Below, piece by piece: positions 43,802-54,123 of a DNA stretch of 64,000 nt; within the stretch, counting starts at the first letter, position 1; each line of letters opens with the position of its first letter. The DNA comes from Gremmenia infestans (taxonomy: Eukaryota; Ascomycota; Leotiomycetes; Helotiales; Hamatocanthoscyphaceae), in NCBI GenBank assembly GCA_032629725.1, contig JAFEVB010000022.1, positions 1,674,001-1,738,000 of the forward strand, read 5' to 3'. Below the pieces are notes generated by a model. That model searched no databases and was not told the DNA's origin. It saw nothing but the letters and a program-made list of their open reading frames with translations. A program made the position numbers and the translations under genes.

Positions 43802-46132
43802 ATGGCGACCGACAAGAAAAAAGTCCACGGATTCCCCGATGTAGAAAACAAACTGCACGCCCCATCCAAGAAATCCCTTTTCGAGCGACAGAAAGCAGAA
43901 GCAGAAGCGAAACGTTTACGGGAAGCAGCAGAAACGAGAGCTGTGTATGAGGATTTCGTAAAGAGCTTTGATGATGAGGATGACGTTCCTGTTGGGGGAG
44001 GGTTTGGTGGTGGAGGAATGACTGGGCCTCCGAAACGACATTATAGCTCACAGGGTGTGGTGTCGGGTGCTGGGAGGGGATATACAAGTAGTAGAGGCAG
44101 CGGACCGGGGAGCTTAGGACCGCCGTTGCAGGCTCTAGGGAGGAAGAGGGGGCTTGAGGATCCGCCAAGGAGGGAGAGGGGAGTCCTTGCGTTTGATGAT
44201 TATGAGGAACCAGAACGGGAACGGGACAGAAAGGTGTTTCGCCATAGTGACGATGAGGATGAGAGCCGTGGAGCGACTGAACGAGAAGTTCCTAAACCCA
44301 CATTACGACTTGCTGCCTTACCTCCAGGAACTTCACCTGCTGTCATTAAAGCCCTACTCCCGCCGAATCTGACAGTTGATGCAGTCCGGATCTTACCTCC
44401 CAGTGGACCGGGCACGTATTCGGAGCGGAAAAGCATGTCTGCTATTGTGACGCTGGCAAAAGATACAGCGGCTAATGATATCGATGCTGCGGTCAATGGG
44501 CTGCAGAACCGGTATCTAGGCTTTGGGTACTATCTCAATTTGCATAGACATTTGTCTTCAGCTGCTATTTCTAGCTCGGCTCCTATACCGGTTTTGGGAA
44601 GTTCTACGGCTTCTCAACCTTTTGGTGCGAAGCCTGTTGTAGTTGCGCCAGCGGGAAGAGGACACGCGCCACCTCCGCATCAGAGGGGTGGGTTTGCACC
44701 GCCGAGTTCTTATGGACCTACCGCAGGGGCACAGATGGGGCGAGGTGGACCTTTGTTACATGTTCCTGTTCAGGCGCCGAGGGATGTCAAGGAGTTGAAG
44801 CTCATTCATAAGACTATCGAATCGTTGCTTGGTCATGGTCCGGAGTTTGAGGCGTTGCTAATGAGTAGACCCGAGGTTCAGAGAGAGGAAAAATGGGCTT
44901 GGCTTTGGGACCCGAGGAGTACCGGTGGTGTTTGGTACAGATGGCGATTATGGGAGGTTCTTACTGGATCGACTACGAAGAGGGGCCAGGGAAAATACCT
45001 ACCACTGTTTGAAGGATCTTCGGCGTGGAAGGCACCTGATCAACCGTTGGCTTTCGAATATACTACCAAAATGGATGAGTTTGTTTCAGATTCCGAATAC
45101 AACTCCTCGGATCAAGACGACTCTGGAGATGAAGGCGCTCGGAGACAACATCAAAGCGGAGGTCCACCTGATGCGAGTGCTATATTGGACGACGGAAAAG
45201 CCTACCTAAATCCCCTCGAAAAGGCAAAACTAGCCCATCTCCTCTCCCGGCTGCCTACAAGCACAGGCAAATTACGAAAAGGCGACGTAGCACGTGTCAC
45301 TGCGTTTGCAATCTCCCACGCAGGACGAGGAGCAGACGAAGTAGTCTCCATGATCGTCTCCAACATCGAAAAGCCCTTCGCCTACACATCAGCCAATCCA
45401 GACCGCAAGAAAGAAAAGGACACCAGCGACAACGACGGCGAAGACGAAGAGACATCCGACACCAGCTCCGCAAGCCTAATAGGCATCTACATCATCTCTG
45501 ACATTCTCTCTTCATCATCCACCAGTGGCGTCCGACACGCCTGGCGCTATCGCCAACTCTTCGAAGCTGCCCTACGGCAACGCCACGTTTTTGAGGGCTT
45601 GGGGCGAATGGAGACAAAGATGAAATGGGGACGCCTTAGAGCTGAGAAATGGAAGAGGAGTGTGGGAAATATTATTAGTTTGTGGGAAGGCTGGTGTGTT
45701 TTCCCGCAGGCAAGCCAAGAGCATTTTGCAACCGTTTTCAGCAATCCACCTTTGACTGCTAGAGAAGTCGAAGAGGCGAAGAGGAAGGAGGATGAGGAAA
45801 AGACAGCGAGAGGGAAAAATAGATGGAAGGCTGTTGAAGATGCTGCTAAGGAAGCGATTGAGCAGGAGCATGCGGAAGGAGAGCCGATGGAGGAGGATGT
45901 TGATGGGGAACCGATGGATGCAGAAGATGTGGATGGTGAGCCTATGGAGGAAGACGATGTTGATGGTGAACCAATGGAGGAGGATCTAGATGGGGAGCCG
46001 ATGGAAGAAGACGTGCCTGCCCCTGTGCCACCCCCGGCGGAGAGCAAGCCGGATACAGTACCTATGGGAGGCCCACGTAGGAGACCGCGAGCTGTAGATA
46101 TGTTTGCCGATTCGGACGATGAAGATGATTGA
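43802..46132 (+). CDS. U2 snRNP-associated SURP-motif protein (U2SURP/SR140-like)
   Basis: An intronless gene of 776 residues. Order: a basic, coiled-coil-prone N-terminus (about 20-60), a degenerate RRM (about 160-250), a SURP module (LIHKTIESLLGHGPEFEALLM, about 335-385) and a CID-like helical domain (about 460-640, including RHAWRYRQLFEAAL and WKRSVGNIISLWEGW). An acidic C-terminus follows with repeated DGEPMEED units. The family associates with U2 snRNP and links splicing with the RNA polymerase II tail. The ending RAVDMFADSDDEDD is typical of nuclear splicing proteins. Start: the first Met of the open frame, in the context AGAATGGCG. Confidence 0.9.
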   Translation: MATDKKKVHGFPDVENKLHAPSKKSLFERQKAEAEAKRLREAAETRAVYEDFVKSFDDEDDVPVGGGFGGGGMTGPPKRHYSSQGVVSGAGRGYTSSRGSGPGSLGPPLQALGRKRGLEDPPRRERGVLAFDDYEEPERERDRKVFRHSDDEDESRGATEREVPKPTLRLAALPPGTSPAVIKALLPPNLTVDAVRILPPSGPGTYSERKSMSAIVTLAKDTAANDIDAAVNGLQNRYLGFGYYLNLHRHLSSAAISSSAPIPVLGSSTASQPFGAKPVVVAPAGRGHAPPPHQRGGFAPPSSYGPTAGAQMGRGGPLLHVPVQAPRDVKELKLIHKTIESLLGHGPEFEALLMSRPEVQREEKWAWLWDPRSTGGVWYRWRLWEVLTGSTTKRGQGKYLPLFEGSSAWKAPDQPLAFEYTTKMDEFVSDSEYNSSDQDDSGDEGARRQHQSGGPPDASAILDDGKAYLNPLEKAKLAHLLSRLPTSTGKLRKGDVARVTAFAISHAGRGADEVVSMIVSNIEKPFAYTSANPDRKKEKDTSDNDGEDEETSDTSSASLIGIYIISDILSSSSTSGVRHAWRYRQLFEAALRQRHVFEGLGRMETKMKWGRLRAEKWKRSVGNIISLWEGWCVFPQASQEHFATVFSNPPLTAREVEEAKRKEDEEKTARGKNRWKAVEDAAKEAIEQEHAEGEPMEEDVDGEPMDAEDVDGEPMEEDDVDGEPMEEDLDGEPMEEDVPAPVPPPAESKPDTVPMGGPRRRPRAVDMFADSDDEDD
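45876..46015 (+). repeat. coding tandem repeat, DGEPMEED(D)V units
   Basis: Five imperfect units of about 9-10 codons (core GEPM.EEDVD) in tandem at the C-terminus of the U2SURP-like protein. The codons vary between units, which points to an older expansion kept by selection on protein sequence. Confidence 0.85.
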
Positions 46133-47076
46133 ATGGAGACAGAAATCTAGGCAAATATACCCTTTGAATGATCTGAGAGGCAGTCAAATACCAGCGTGTC
46201 CAAGTAGTAGTATCACACTCAGCTCAGGCCCCTTTTAAAAACTCACAACTAAGTAATCTACAATACACAACCGTCGTATTCGCGACGAAACGAGCAAAGT
46301 GTGGCACTCAGATACTTTCACCAACAGCTACATCCACTGCGATCAAGCTAGCGTCCTCGACCTATAGGCCATGCTATGCTAGGGAGTTAATAGCACTTGG
46401 GTGTAGAAGTGAATAATTAATGCCTAGCTCGCTACAGTACAGTACCAGAAAGTGAAAGCGAGGTAAGGGGTCGAGGGGGTAATCGAGGCCAGCCAGATTT
46501 CAACTATTCTCAAAATCAAAATGGGAAGGGTTAGGGTTTGGGTTTTAGTAGTGGGGAAATAGATTTTACTAAAGGAGCTGGTGGGCAGGGGAATTCTAGT
46601 GATTCATCTAGTGGTTCCTTACCTTGTGTGAGGTGAAGCAAGGGGTACTAAGTCTGTCTAACTTATGATGGTTTCGGGAAAGCTCGCTCGCTCGTTCGCT
46701 CGATAGATGGATGGATCCGGTCTGTCCAGTCCAGTCCAGTTTATATTATATTCGGACGCTATCTTGCAGACCGTCGTGAGGTACGAACACACGTACGGTC
46801 CTTAACTTTTATACTCTTTTGTTCTTTTCATTTTTTCATTTTGCTTCTTGGCTATTAAGAAAATACGAAGAAGATATCATATCGTCCACGAGTTACTCCC
46901 TTACTTTCTAATTGAATTGGAATCATTGGATCATATATTTCAGTCAATCAGAGCAAGAGTAACTGACCAAGTATACATACATACGAAAGTAATATTTGAT
47001 ATCACACACTCACTCCCTCACCCACGACCCACCACAAACTAACCAGCTGACAGCAATCAAAAGAAAAGACATCAAA
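46133..47076. other. intergenic region
   Basis: No gene seen. It includes a telomere-like GGGTTAGGGTTTGGGTTTTAG stretch near 46527-46547 and a GCTCGCTCGCTCGTTCGCTCG run near 46681. The right part is the promoter and leader of the small membrane protein. Confidence 0.5.
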
Positions 47077-47370
47077 ATGGACTACTCGCATGAATTCAAC
47101 CTCACAGCATTCTTCAAAGAAATCCCCAACCCAGATACGCCCCCCCAGATACGAATCCTCGATATCCTCATCATATTCTTCGGCTCGGTCGTTTTGGGTT
47201 GCTTGGTGTGGGTCATCACGGTGGAAATTACGGGGTATTTGCAGAGGAGAAAGGCGTTGGCGGAACGAGGGGATGGGGACTGTGAGGTGGGCGCTCCGGG
47301 GGGGGATGGAAAGAGGGGAAGGGAGGGGGTGGGAAGTGAACTTTGCTTGTTGCCGCCAGCGCATAAGTAG
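47077..47370 (+). CDS. small single-pass membrane protein, unknown function
   Basis: A 97-residue open frame from the Met of MDYSHEF in a good context (CAAAATGG). One hydrophobic helix (about residues 25-45, ILDILIIFFGSVVLGCLVWVITV) is followed by an Arg/Lys-rich segment and a Gly-rich tail, so the C-terminus is probably cytosolic. I recognise no family. The leader has a CA-rich run typical of expressed fungal genes. Confidence 0.55.
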   Translation: MDYSHEFNLTAFFKEIPNPDTPPQIRILDILIIFFGSVVLGCLVWVITVEITGYLQRRKALAERGDGDCEVGAPGGDGKRGREGVGSELCLLPPAHK

Positions 47371-48765
47371 TATTTCACATTAAAGGCTGCCTACCTGGTT
47401 TGAGATACTGGATTGGGTGGGACTAATCCTTGCTGGTAATCTTGTATCTCTCTTTGCACCAATGCTTGATTAATAACTTTCTATAATGTGATTAATTGTG
47501 AGTGAGTGAGTGAGTGAGATAAACTGGGAATAATAGTAGTGGCTGCCCATCTGAAATGGGAAAATGGGAATTGCGAGTCCGACCCAGCGTTAGAAGCGGC
47601 TACTTGGATCCCAGATTTCCCACCAGAAATACCAGAGAGGAAAAATTCGAGATAACTTTGGCATATTTAATCTGTCATTGGGATTATTTGGACAGCAAGA
47701 CTAAAAGACGCCAGGTTTGTTTTGGGTTTGGAGGGAAAATGAGTTGGCTGAGCTTGAGTGCGGGAGGTGGGGCGAGGTACTGTACTATACAATGAGTTGG
47801 GAGGGATGAACTTGGTGGGGGTGAGGACAAACACCACGACTTTAGTGGCCGCTTCAGGCTTTACTTCTATTAGCTCCTGTGGTGTTTTACACCCAAAACA
47901 GCTTCAACAAGTCTCTCGGTGGACAGAAAAAAAAGCGGCGTGTAATTTAATGTGCCAGGTAGCGTGGGACATTATTAAAAGTCAATGAGAGGAAATGCCG
48001 TTTTTGTGTCCAGCAAAGGGAACCACAGGAAAGAACCTAAGGGTTCATAATTAATAGTCCTTTTGTGGGGTAGGCCGTAGAACACTAGAGTTAAGTAGAG
48101 ACCTTGGAGGGTGAGGCAATGTTAAGAGAGAGTTCACACAAATGCATTGAGCTCGTCGTAACACCTCTAAACCGCCCAACTCATTAGACCAGTCTGCTAA
48201 TTAGATTTTGAAAGTGCGTTCGACCAGCTTTGAGAATTTCAGGAAGCCGCTATACTACCCGGACTTTGACAGATCCCCCAGAGATGTCATTTCTCGGAAC
48301 CTAACAATATGACAGCAGAAGTAGCTTCACTAGAAGAAATTTTAACTTTCAAGTGCCAGATTATCACTTGAGCACTTGCCCTACTTTTCCCTACTAAGAT
48401 TTGTCTACTCGAGTTTTTCCTTTCTTCGAAACACGGTAGACATATACCGAAAATACTTAACGTTCTTACAGAAACAACGTCGAAATCATAGACAAAGGTA
48501 AATTTGTAACCGGGAAACAGATTAATATGCTCATCAACGTCTACCAGGAGCTAACTACCATGGATTCATGAAAATATAATGCGTTCATTGCTTTCTATAT
48601 CGGTTTAAACGCGCTCGTTATCTTGGATGTGTACCGGGCTTGCTGTGTCATTTTCGGCTTGGTCGTCCACGAGTCTTTTTACTGTGCTGGCTGTGTCGTT
48701 TTCTGCTTGGTTGCCCTCGAGCCTTTTCACTTGCCAAGGAAGCGGCCACTGAGAGTACGAAATTA
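47371..48765. other. intergenic region of about 1.4 kb
   Basis: No convincing gene. There is a GTGA microsatellite near 47500-47520. Two adjacent imperfect copies of a 47-bp sequence (GCTGTGTCATTTTCGGCTTGG... and GCTGTGTCGTTTTCTGCTTGG...) lie at about 48641-48735. Confidence 0.5.
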
Positions 48766-49062
48766 ATGGAAGACAAGCAAAGATCAGCTCACTTGAACGC
48801 TAAGCCAGTGCACACTCTGACCAAGCAGGAGGCTGAAAGGGCCGCCCTGAAGAACGAGATGGTACAAATGCTCCGTCGACAGATTGAGGTACGAAAGCAG
48901 AACGACATGTCTCGAAAGAAAGCAGCTATGGAAGCAGGATGGCGAATGCAGGATACCGACACGTTCGAGGGCTACGGGCTTGCAGAAGACATCCAACCTT
49001 TCATTGAACAAGTTCGACTTATCAAGGAATTCCGCAATGCGAATAGGGATGTAGTCAAGTAG
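48766..49062 (+). CDS. hypothetical protein, possibly decaying
   Basis: A 98-codon frame from the ATG at 48766 (MEDKQRS) to a TAG at 49060-49062. The protein is charged and helical with an Arg/Lys/Glu-rich centre; no family is recognised. In the same frame, 40 more codons with similarly charged content follow the TAG until another TAG near 49183. A single C-to-T change (CAG to TAG) would explain the first stop. The real gene may therefore be longer, or this is a pseudogene. The upstream part of the frame (from 48640) lacks an ATG. Confidence 0.4.
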   Translation: MEDKQRSAHLNAKPVHTLTKQEAERAALKNEMVQMLRRQIEVRKQNDMSRKKAAMEAGWRMQDTDTFEGYGLAEDIQPFIEQVRLIKEFRNANRDVVK

Positions 49063-49388
49063 AAGAGTGCCCTAGAATTGTCTGGAAACGTACTAGATGT
49101 GGAGGGAGCGAAGAAGGAGGGCAATGTTGCGCGGGAAAGTGCTGAGGATTGGGATATCGTTAAGGCTGATATTGCAGAATCGTAGGAGGGTGAATGATGG
49201 AAATAACTACCCTTACGGTATCATACGGAGGTAGAAGGAAGCATGGTCAGAAAGAGGGATGGATTCTCGAGAGAAAAGAATTGTGCCATTTTGCTGTAAT
49301 GTAGGGAGAAGAAATCGGTAGAAAAATGAGTGAAATTACAAATCAATTAATTGCCCGTTGGAATCAAGCGTTGACTTCAAAGTATGCT

Positions 49389-50573
49389 TTAGAGTATACC
49401 TGACCAGTCTTCCTCTTTAACATAGTCTTCCCATGACTTGAGTTTATAGCTGCTCGGAATGATCTGCTTGCTTTTAGCTGGCATCTGTTAGGATTGCAAG
49501 GATTGGACTCACGTCTCGAGCCGAGACAAGATCCTTGGTATCCCCAAAAGTATTCTCCCCATAGTAAAGGTTCTCGCAAAGCTCTGTCACGGCGATTGCT
49601 AGATTATCTGGCATGCCTGCGGACAATCTCTTCTGATGCTCTTACGCGGAAACTTGTTTGAAGATGACCTTTATCCCCAGATCTGCAGAGCGTAAGCATT
49701 CCAATGGTTTACGATATATGGGAACTGAGGGAATCATACGATTTGCCCATAATGCTAGCATGTCCTCTTGTGGTGATAACTCCGACGCGAGAGTTATGGT
49801 TTTGCCGTAGTATTTTGGCTCTGCCCTCAGTATACTGTCTACGACAACCCCTGTATCATCGGCCGACGTAGAGGGAATTCGGGTCAATGAAGGATATGGC
49901 ATAGAAAGCACAAAAGTACCGTTTTCATCCTGCAAGACGTCACACTTCAGCCTATAATGAAATATTTCACCCCGGAGTGACTTCATACCTTCAATGGTCC
50001 AAACACAGCCTGATATTTAAGCCAATTCTGATAATAGAAAGCAACGATTATCTCAGTCGTGATAGCTGCTAGAGCCGGGTATGTGTAGAGATCCTCTCTG
50101 ATAGAAGCTTTCGCGTTATAAGGGAGAATGTTCTGAAACTTCCCATCGGCACTTTTGAGGCCATCCGGTAAGGTGCTGAAGATATAGTTTTTTAGATTGG
50201 GCAGCTGGGATGCAAGTTTGTTGACGAATTTCCCCTGAGTGACTTCCAGATCATATGACGCCTTGTCCCAGAAGTTGGTGATGTAGAAAACAGCGTGGGC
50301 ACCGGCTAAGGCAGCTGCGAGGGGAGCTTCATTGTCATAGTCTGCTTCTACGACTTCCGCGCCGAGCGCAGCGAGTTCTTCTGATGCGCGCTTATTTCGA
50401 TCTCGGGTGACAGCGCGGACTCGAAAAAGACCAGATGAATTCTGGATGAGGTATTTTGCGGTAGGGAACCTCTGGCGCAATTGTTAGACGGGCGATGAAT
50501 GAAGCGACTTCAATATTACTTGAGCACCAGTTGCGCCGAGTATAACAACAAGCTTTTTGGTAGTTGCTGACAT
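49389..50573 (-). CDS. NmrA-like NAD(P)-binding protein with an abnormal 3' end
   Basis: NmrA-like SDR-fold regulator (nitrogen-metabolite-repression type; such proteins sense NAD(P) and often lack catalysis). The nucleotide motif GATGAQ follows MSATTKKLVVIL. Exons: first from 50573, second near 50472-49989, third from about 49930. An in-frame TAA at 49642-49644 follows KVIFKQVSA. Codons just after it read like normal family sequence (EHQKRLSAGMPDNLA), and the typical WEDYVKEEDW ending lies near 49389-49420 in a different phase. Two readings: a premature stop with decay, or use of the GTAAGA overlapping the stop as a 5' splice site, joining in phase to YKLKSWED and skipping about 217 nt. The first reading gives an end at 49642. 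Confidence 0.6.
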
Positions 50574-51656
50574 TCTTGGGGGTGAAGATTGGGTCGATAC
50601 TTGGTACGGGGACTCACAGAGTTGGAAGGGCTACGCATCTCTTGTGAACAACGTCTATCTGGGTATTTTTATATCTGCGCATGTGCGAAGTACTTGCAAA
50701 GAATCTGGAAGTAATCAAGAAAAGAACATGTGGGATGCTTACAAAATGCAGCAATGTTGTCCAGTGTTGATTATCAATGCCTCGCATGATAACTACTCAC
50801 AAATAAGCATTATGAAAAGAGTGAGGCTGAGGTATTCAAAGAAAGTTTTGACTGTATGTTAGAGTATATGGCCGTGGGTGCACAGATATGAAGACTTAAA
50901 AGCAATGTAATGGGCTTAGTGTACGAAGAACATTGGATTTCAAGCTCGCAAGGAGGTTGCAAGGGGACCTCTGCACCAGGCTAAGATGAGCCCCTCCTAG
51001 ACTGGCTATGGTATTCTTCAAGACTAAGCCAAGAAGGGCAGAGGTGGAAATGGAAGTCTTGGATGTATGTAGAGGTTTAATGTAATGCGCGCCCGCAGAC
51101 GGACTGCAGTCTGCAGGTCTGCAATGCTATGCACACCAGGTTTACGCAAACAGGAAAGAAAAGGAACAGCTGTCTATGCATAGAGACGCTTTGCTTTCTT
51201 ATACCTGTGATTCACCTCCAATTGAATGGATGTTGTCTGTGATTGAGTGTACAATAAATACAGTACACATAGATAGAAGGAAGTCAAACTCAATCTAACT
51301 ACTAAGTAACCTAGGGAGTGAAAAACAAACCTAAGACGTTGGCGTTCTTGCCTGGAAGCCTGATTAGGCCGCCTCCCCGCTTTAACTGTGAAGTCACAGC
51401 TGTTCACTACCCAACCCTACTCTACATCTTATTGACAACCCCCACCCCACAATCGATGTTTGCGCCCGTCAAAGACTCTTAACTTAAACCCACTCCAATT
51501 TAACCTATTTTTTACCTCTGTCGGGAGTCAAAGTCCGAGCGAGACTACACTCGCTATTGTACAGTAGAATCCTTTCCTCCCTCACCGCACCGCATTACCG
51601 CATTACCGCATTAGCCTCCGAGTCCTCTTGACCGCAGGCAGACTCGAACAAGCAAG
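50574..51656. other. divergent intergenic region
   Basis: About 1.1 kb of non-coding DNA upstream of the NmrA-like gene (-) and the CAF40 gene (+). Nothing specific is recognised. Confidence 0.5.
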
Positions 51657-52893
51657 ATGATCCAAGGAGCCCACGTATTCTCGCATCAGCACCAGTACAA
51701 TCCTCAAGGTGAACCATCATGGATGCATCAACACCAGCAAAGCCAGCATCAGCACGCTCAACACGCTGCTGCCGCCGCCGCAACTGCTGCCCAGCAACAG
51801 CATTACAATCGCATCGCTGCTAACCACAACACTGGTGGACCTATGGCAGTGGCTTCTCACGGACAGGATGCTGCTTTGTTGGAAACCGTTACTGAGGAAA
51901 ACCGGCGAACCCTGGCTTTCATCGCCGACCTGTTGAGCGAGGATACTAGGGAAGCAGCTCTTTTGGAGCTTAGCAAGAAGCGCGAACAAGTTCCGGAGCT
52001 GGCACTGATCTTATGGCACTCTTTTGGTTTGTTGATGACGTCGAGTACGAATTGGGAGGTGAGAGTTGCTAATAATCATTAGGTGTCATGACTTCACTCC
52101 TCCAAGAGATTATCTCGGTATACACGCTCCTTAATCCTTCGCAACTCACAGCTGCGGCCTCAAACCGCGTCTGCAATGCTTTGGCGCTTCTTCAGTGCGT
52201 GGCTTCCCACAATGAAACTCGAGGCCTGTTTTTAAATGGTATATATAGCCCAAGCTCTAAAGAACCTTTGCTAATTAGTGATAGCGCACATCCCCCTCTT
52301 CCTCTACCCCTTCCTCAATACTACGTCGAAATCAAGGCCGTTTGAATACTTGCGATTGACCTCTCTCGGTGTCATTGGGGCGCTTGTTAAAAACGATTCA
52401 TCCGATGTCATCAATTTTCTCCTTACAACCGAGATTATCCCACTGTGCCTTCGAATCATGGAAACTGGTTCTGAGCTTAGCAAAACCGTAGCAATATTCA
52501 TCGTGCAGAAGATTCTTCTCGATGACCATGGGCTGAACTACATCTGCGCTACATATGAGCGCTTCTACGCGGTGGGGACAGTTCTCAGCAACATGGTTTC
52601 GCAGCTTGTTGAGCAGCAGACTGCCAGATTACTCAAGCATGTCGTGCGGTGCTTCCTACGGTCAGACACACTACAGCTCCTTCTCTATTACAACCACTGA
52701 TGATAGATGCAGCCTTAGTGATAATGCACGGGCTCGTGAAGCCCTTCGACAATGCCTTCCCGAACCTCTTCGAGACGCCACGTTTTCCTCAGTCCTCCGA
52801 GACGACGCTGCCACGAAGCGCTGCCTTACTCAACTATTAATGAACCTCTCGGACAATGTGCTCGAATCTTCCGGCAACCATCAAGGCATATAA
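51657..52893 (+). CDS. rcd1: CCR4-NOT subunit CAF40/Rcd1 (CNOT9)
   Basis: A 360-residue subunit of the CCR4-NOT deadenylase complex in four exons (51657-52026, 52083-52238, 52285-52660, 52713-52893), all in frame. The N-terminal 75 residues are Gln/His/Ala-rich. The armadillo-type Rcd1 core follows, recognisable by LALILWHSFGVMTSLLQEI, SNRVCNALALLQCVASH, FEYLRLTSLGVIGALVK and LRLSDNARAREALRQCLP. CNOT9 binds mRNA-decay adaptors and Trp-containing peptides. Confidence 0.97.
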
Positions 52894-54123
52894 TTCAAAT
52901 TTCTTCCTCACTTTGTATCATAAACCACCGACACATTCCCACGCATGTGGGATATTTCATCTTCGATAGACATAGCGATACCCAGTCTTCATTTCTTCAA
53001 TGTAATCGGCCTTACTCGCTGGTCTACAATGGTTTTACAAAAGCATTTGCGGCGCGAGTACGGCTCTGCTTGGGTGGGTTATTGGCGGCGTGGTTTTCGT
53101 CGCAAGGCGTACTCTTTTTGCATTAGTACACTTTGCACGAGAACATGGATATATTCTTGCTCCTATGCGGGCTCATTTCTTCTTCTATCTGGTGTCTTTG
53201 GCTTGGTATCTTGCATTTCGGGTGGAGTTCAAAGGTTTCGGATGATGCATGATGGGTTGTATCTGCGATTGCAGCAGGCTAAACTTTGTAAATTAAAATT
53301 CTTCAGGAATAGAAGAGATGGATGGATCGATGGCTGGCTCTGCTGAACTTACGATGATGGCGAGATGGAGTGAACCTAGACTCCCTACGGTGCCTAGCCC
53401 TGTGAAAACTGCTGAAGGCTATAACGGCCGACAAAGGCAAATTACAGGTGTAGCTTTCTTTCTAAGCAGCAGCGACCTTAAGGCCGTTTGTCACAAAGCT
53501 GCAGCCTGCGGCTATCAAAAGCATCAATACCCTATTACCCGGATCTCAGAGAACCCTAAATTTAATTTCAGAGCCTCAACAAGTTGTACTTCTGGCTGTT
53601 ACCTAGAACGACAAGTGAGACGGCCAATCAGGCGACTCAGAAGCTGTCAGGAGCCCATTTATAATCGGCATACATGTCGACAGCATTTTCGATAGCACGA
53701 GTCGTTGCGGGAGGGAGGGAAGAAGAATTTGGAACATATGTGTTGAAGTGTAGTGTCCGTGTTGGTGATGATTAATCAGATTTGATGATTAAGCTTTCTT
53801 TCCAGGGACAGGACAGGACAGGACAGGGACCAAATATTGCCTCAACAGGACTTTGCTCCCCGCGATCACTAATCGCGAAAAGTGCTTGGCGAGGCTACAG
53901 TACGGACGGACTCCCGAGTACCTACAATAATACGCCCGTACATCCCCTCAACCCTTAATTAACACCACAAGACAAGGCGTGCTTCACTGCTTGTATGTAC
54001 CTATACAGGAGTATAGGACACATGGGATTTCTTGCGAGTGCTTACCAATGGCCAATTACCTAAGCACTAGCTAGTGAGTTTACCTCTCAGGCGCCAGAAC
54101 AAAGCCCTAGTGGCCCATCTCAC
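52894..54123. other. intergenic region of about 1.2 kb
   Basis: No credible gene. A GGACA microsatellite lies at 53805-53829. Open frames at 52945-53346 and 53318-53695 have no domain features. Confidence 0.5.

Noticed and set aside
45547..46047. Ser-rich 166-codon frame on the minus strand
   Set aside because: It is the antisense shadow of the acidic repeat region of the U2SURP-like gene.
52945..53695. Two overlapping frames downstream of CAF40
   Set aside because: No recognisable domains, no intron structure, and low-complexity composition; probably 3' flank.
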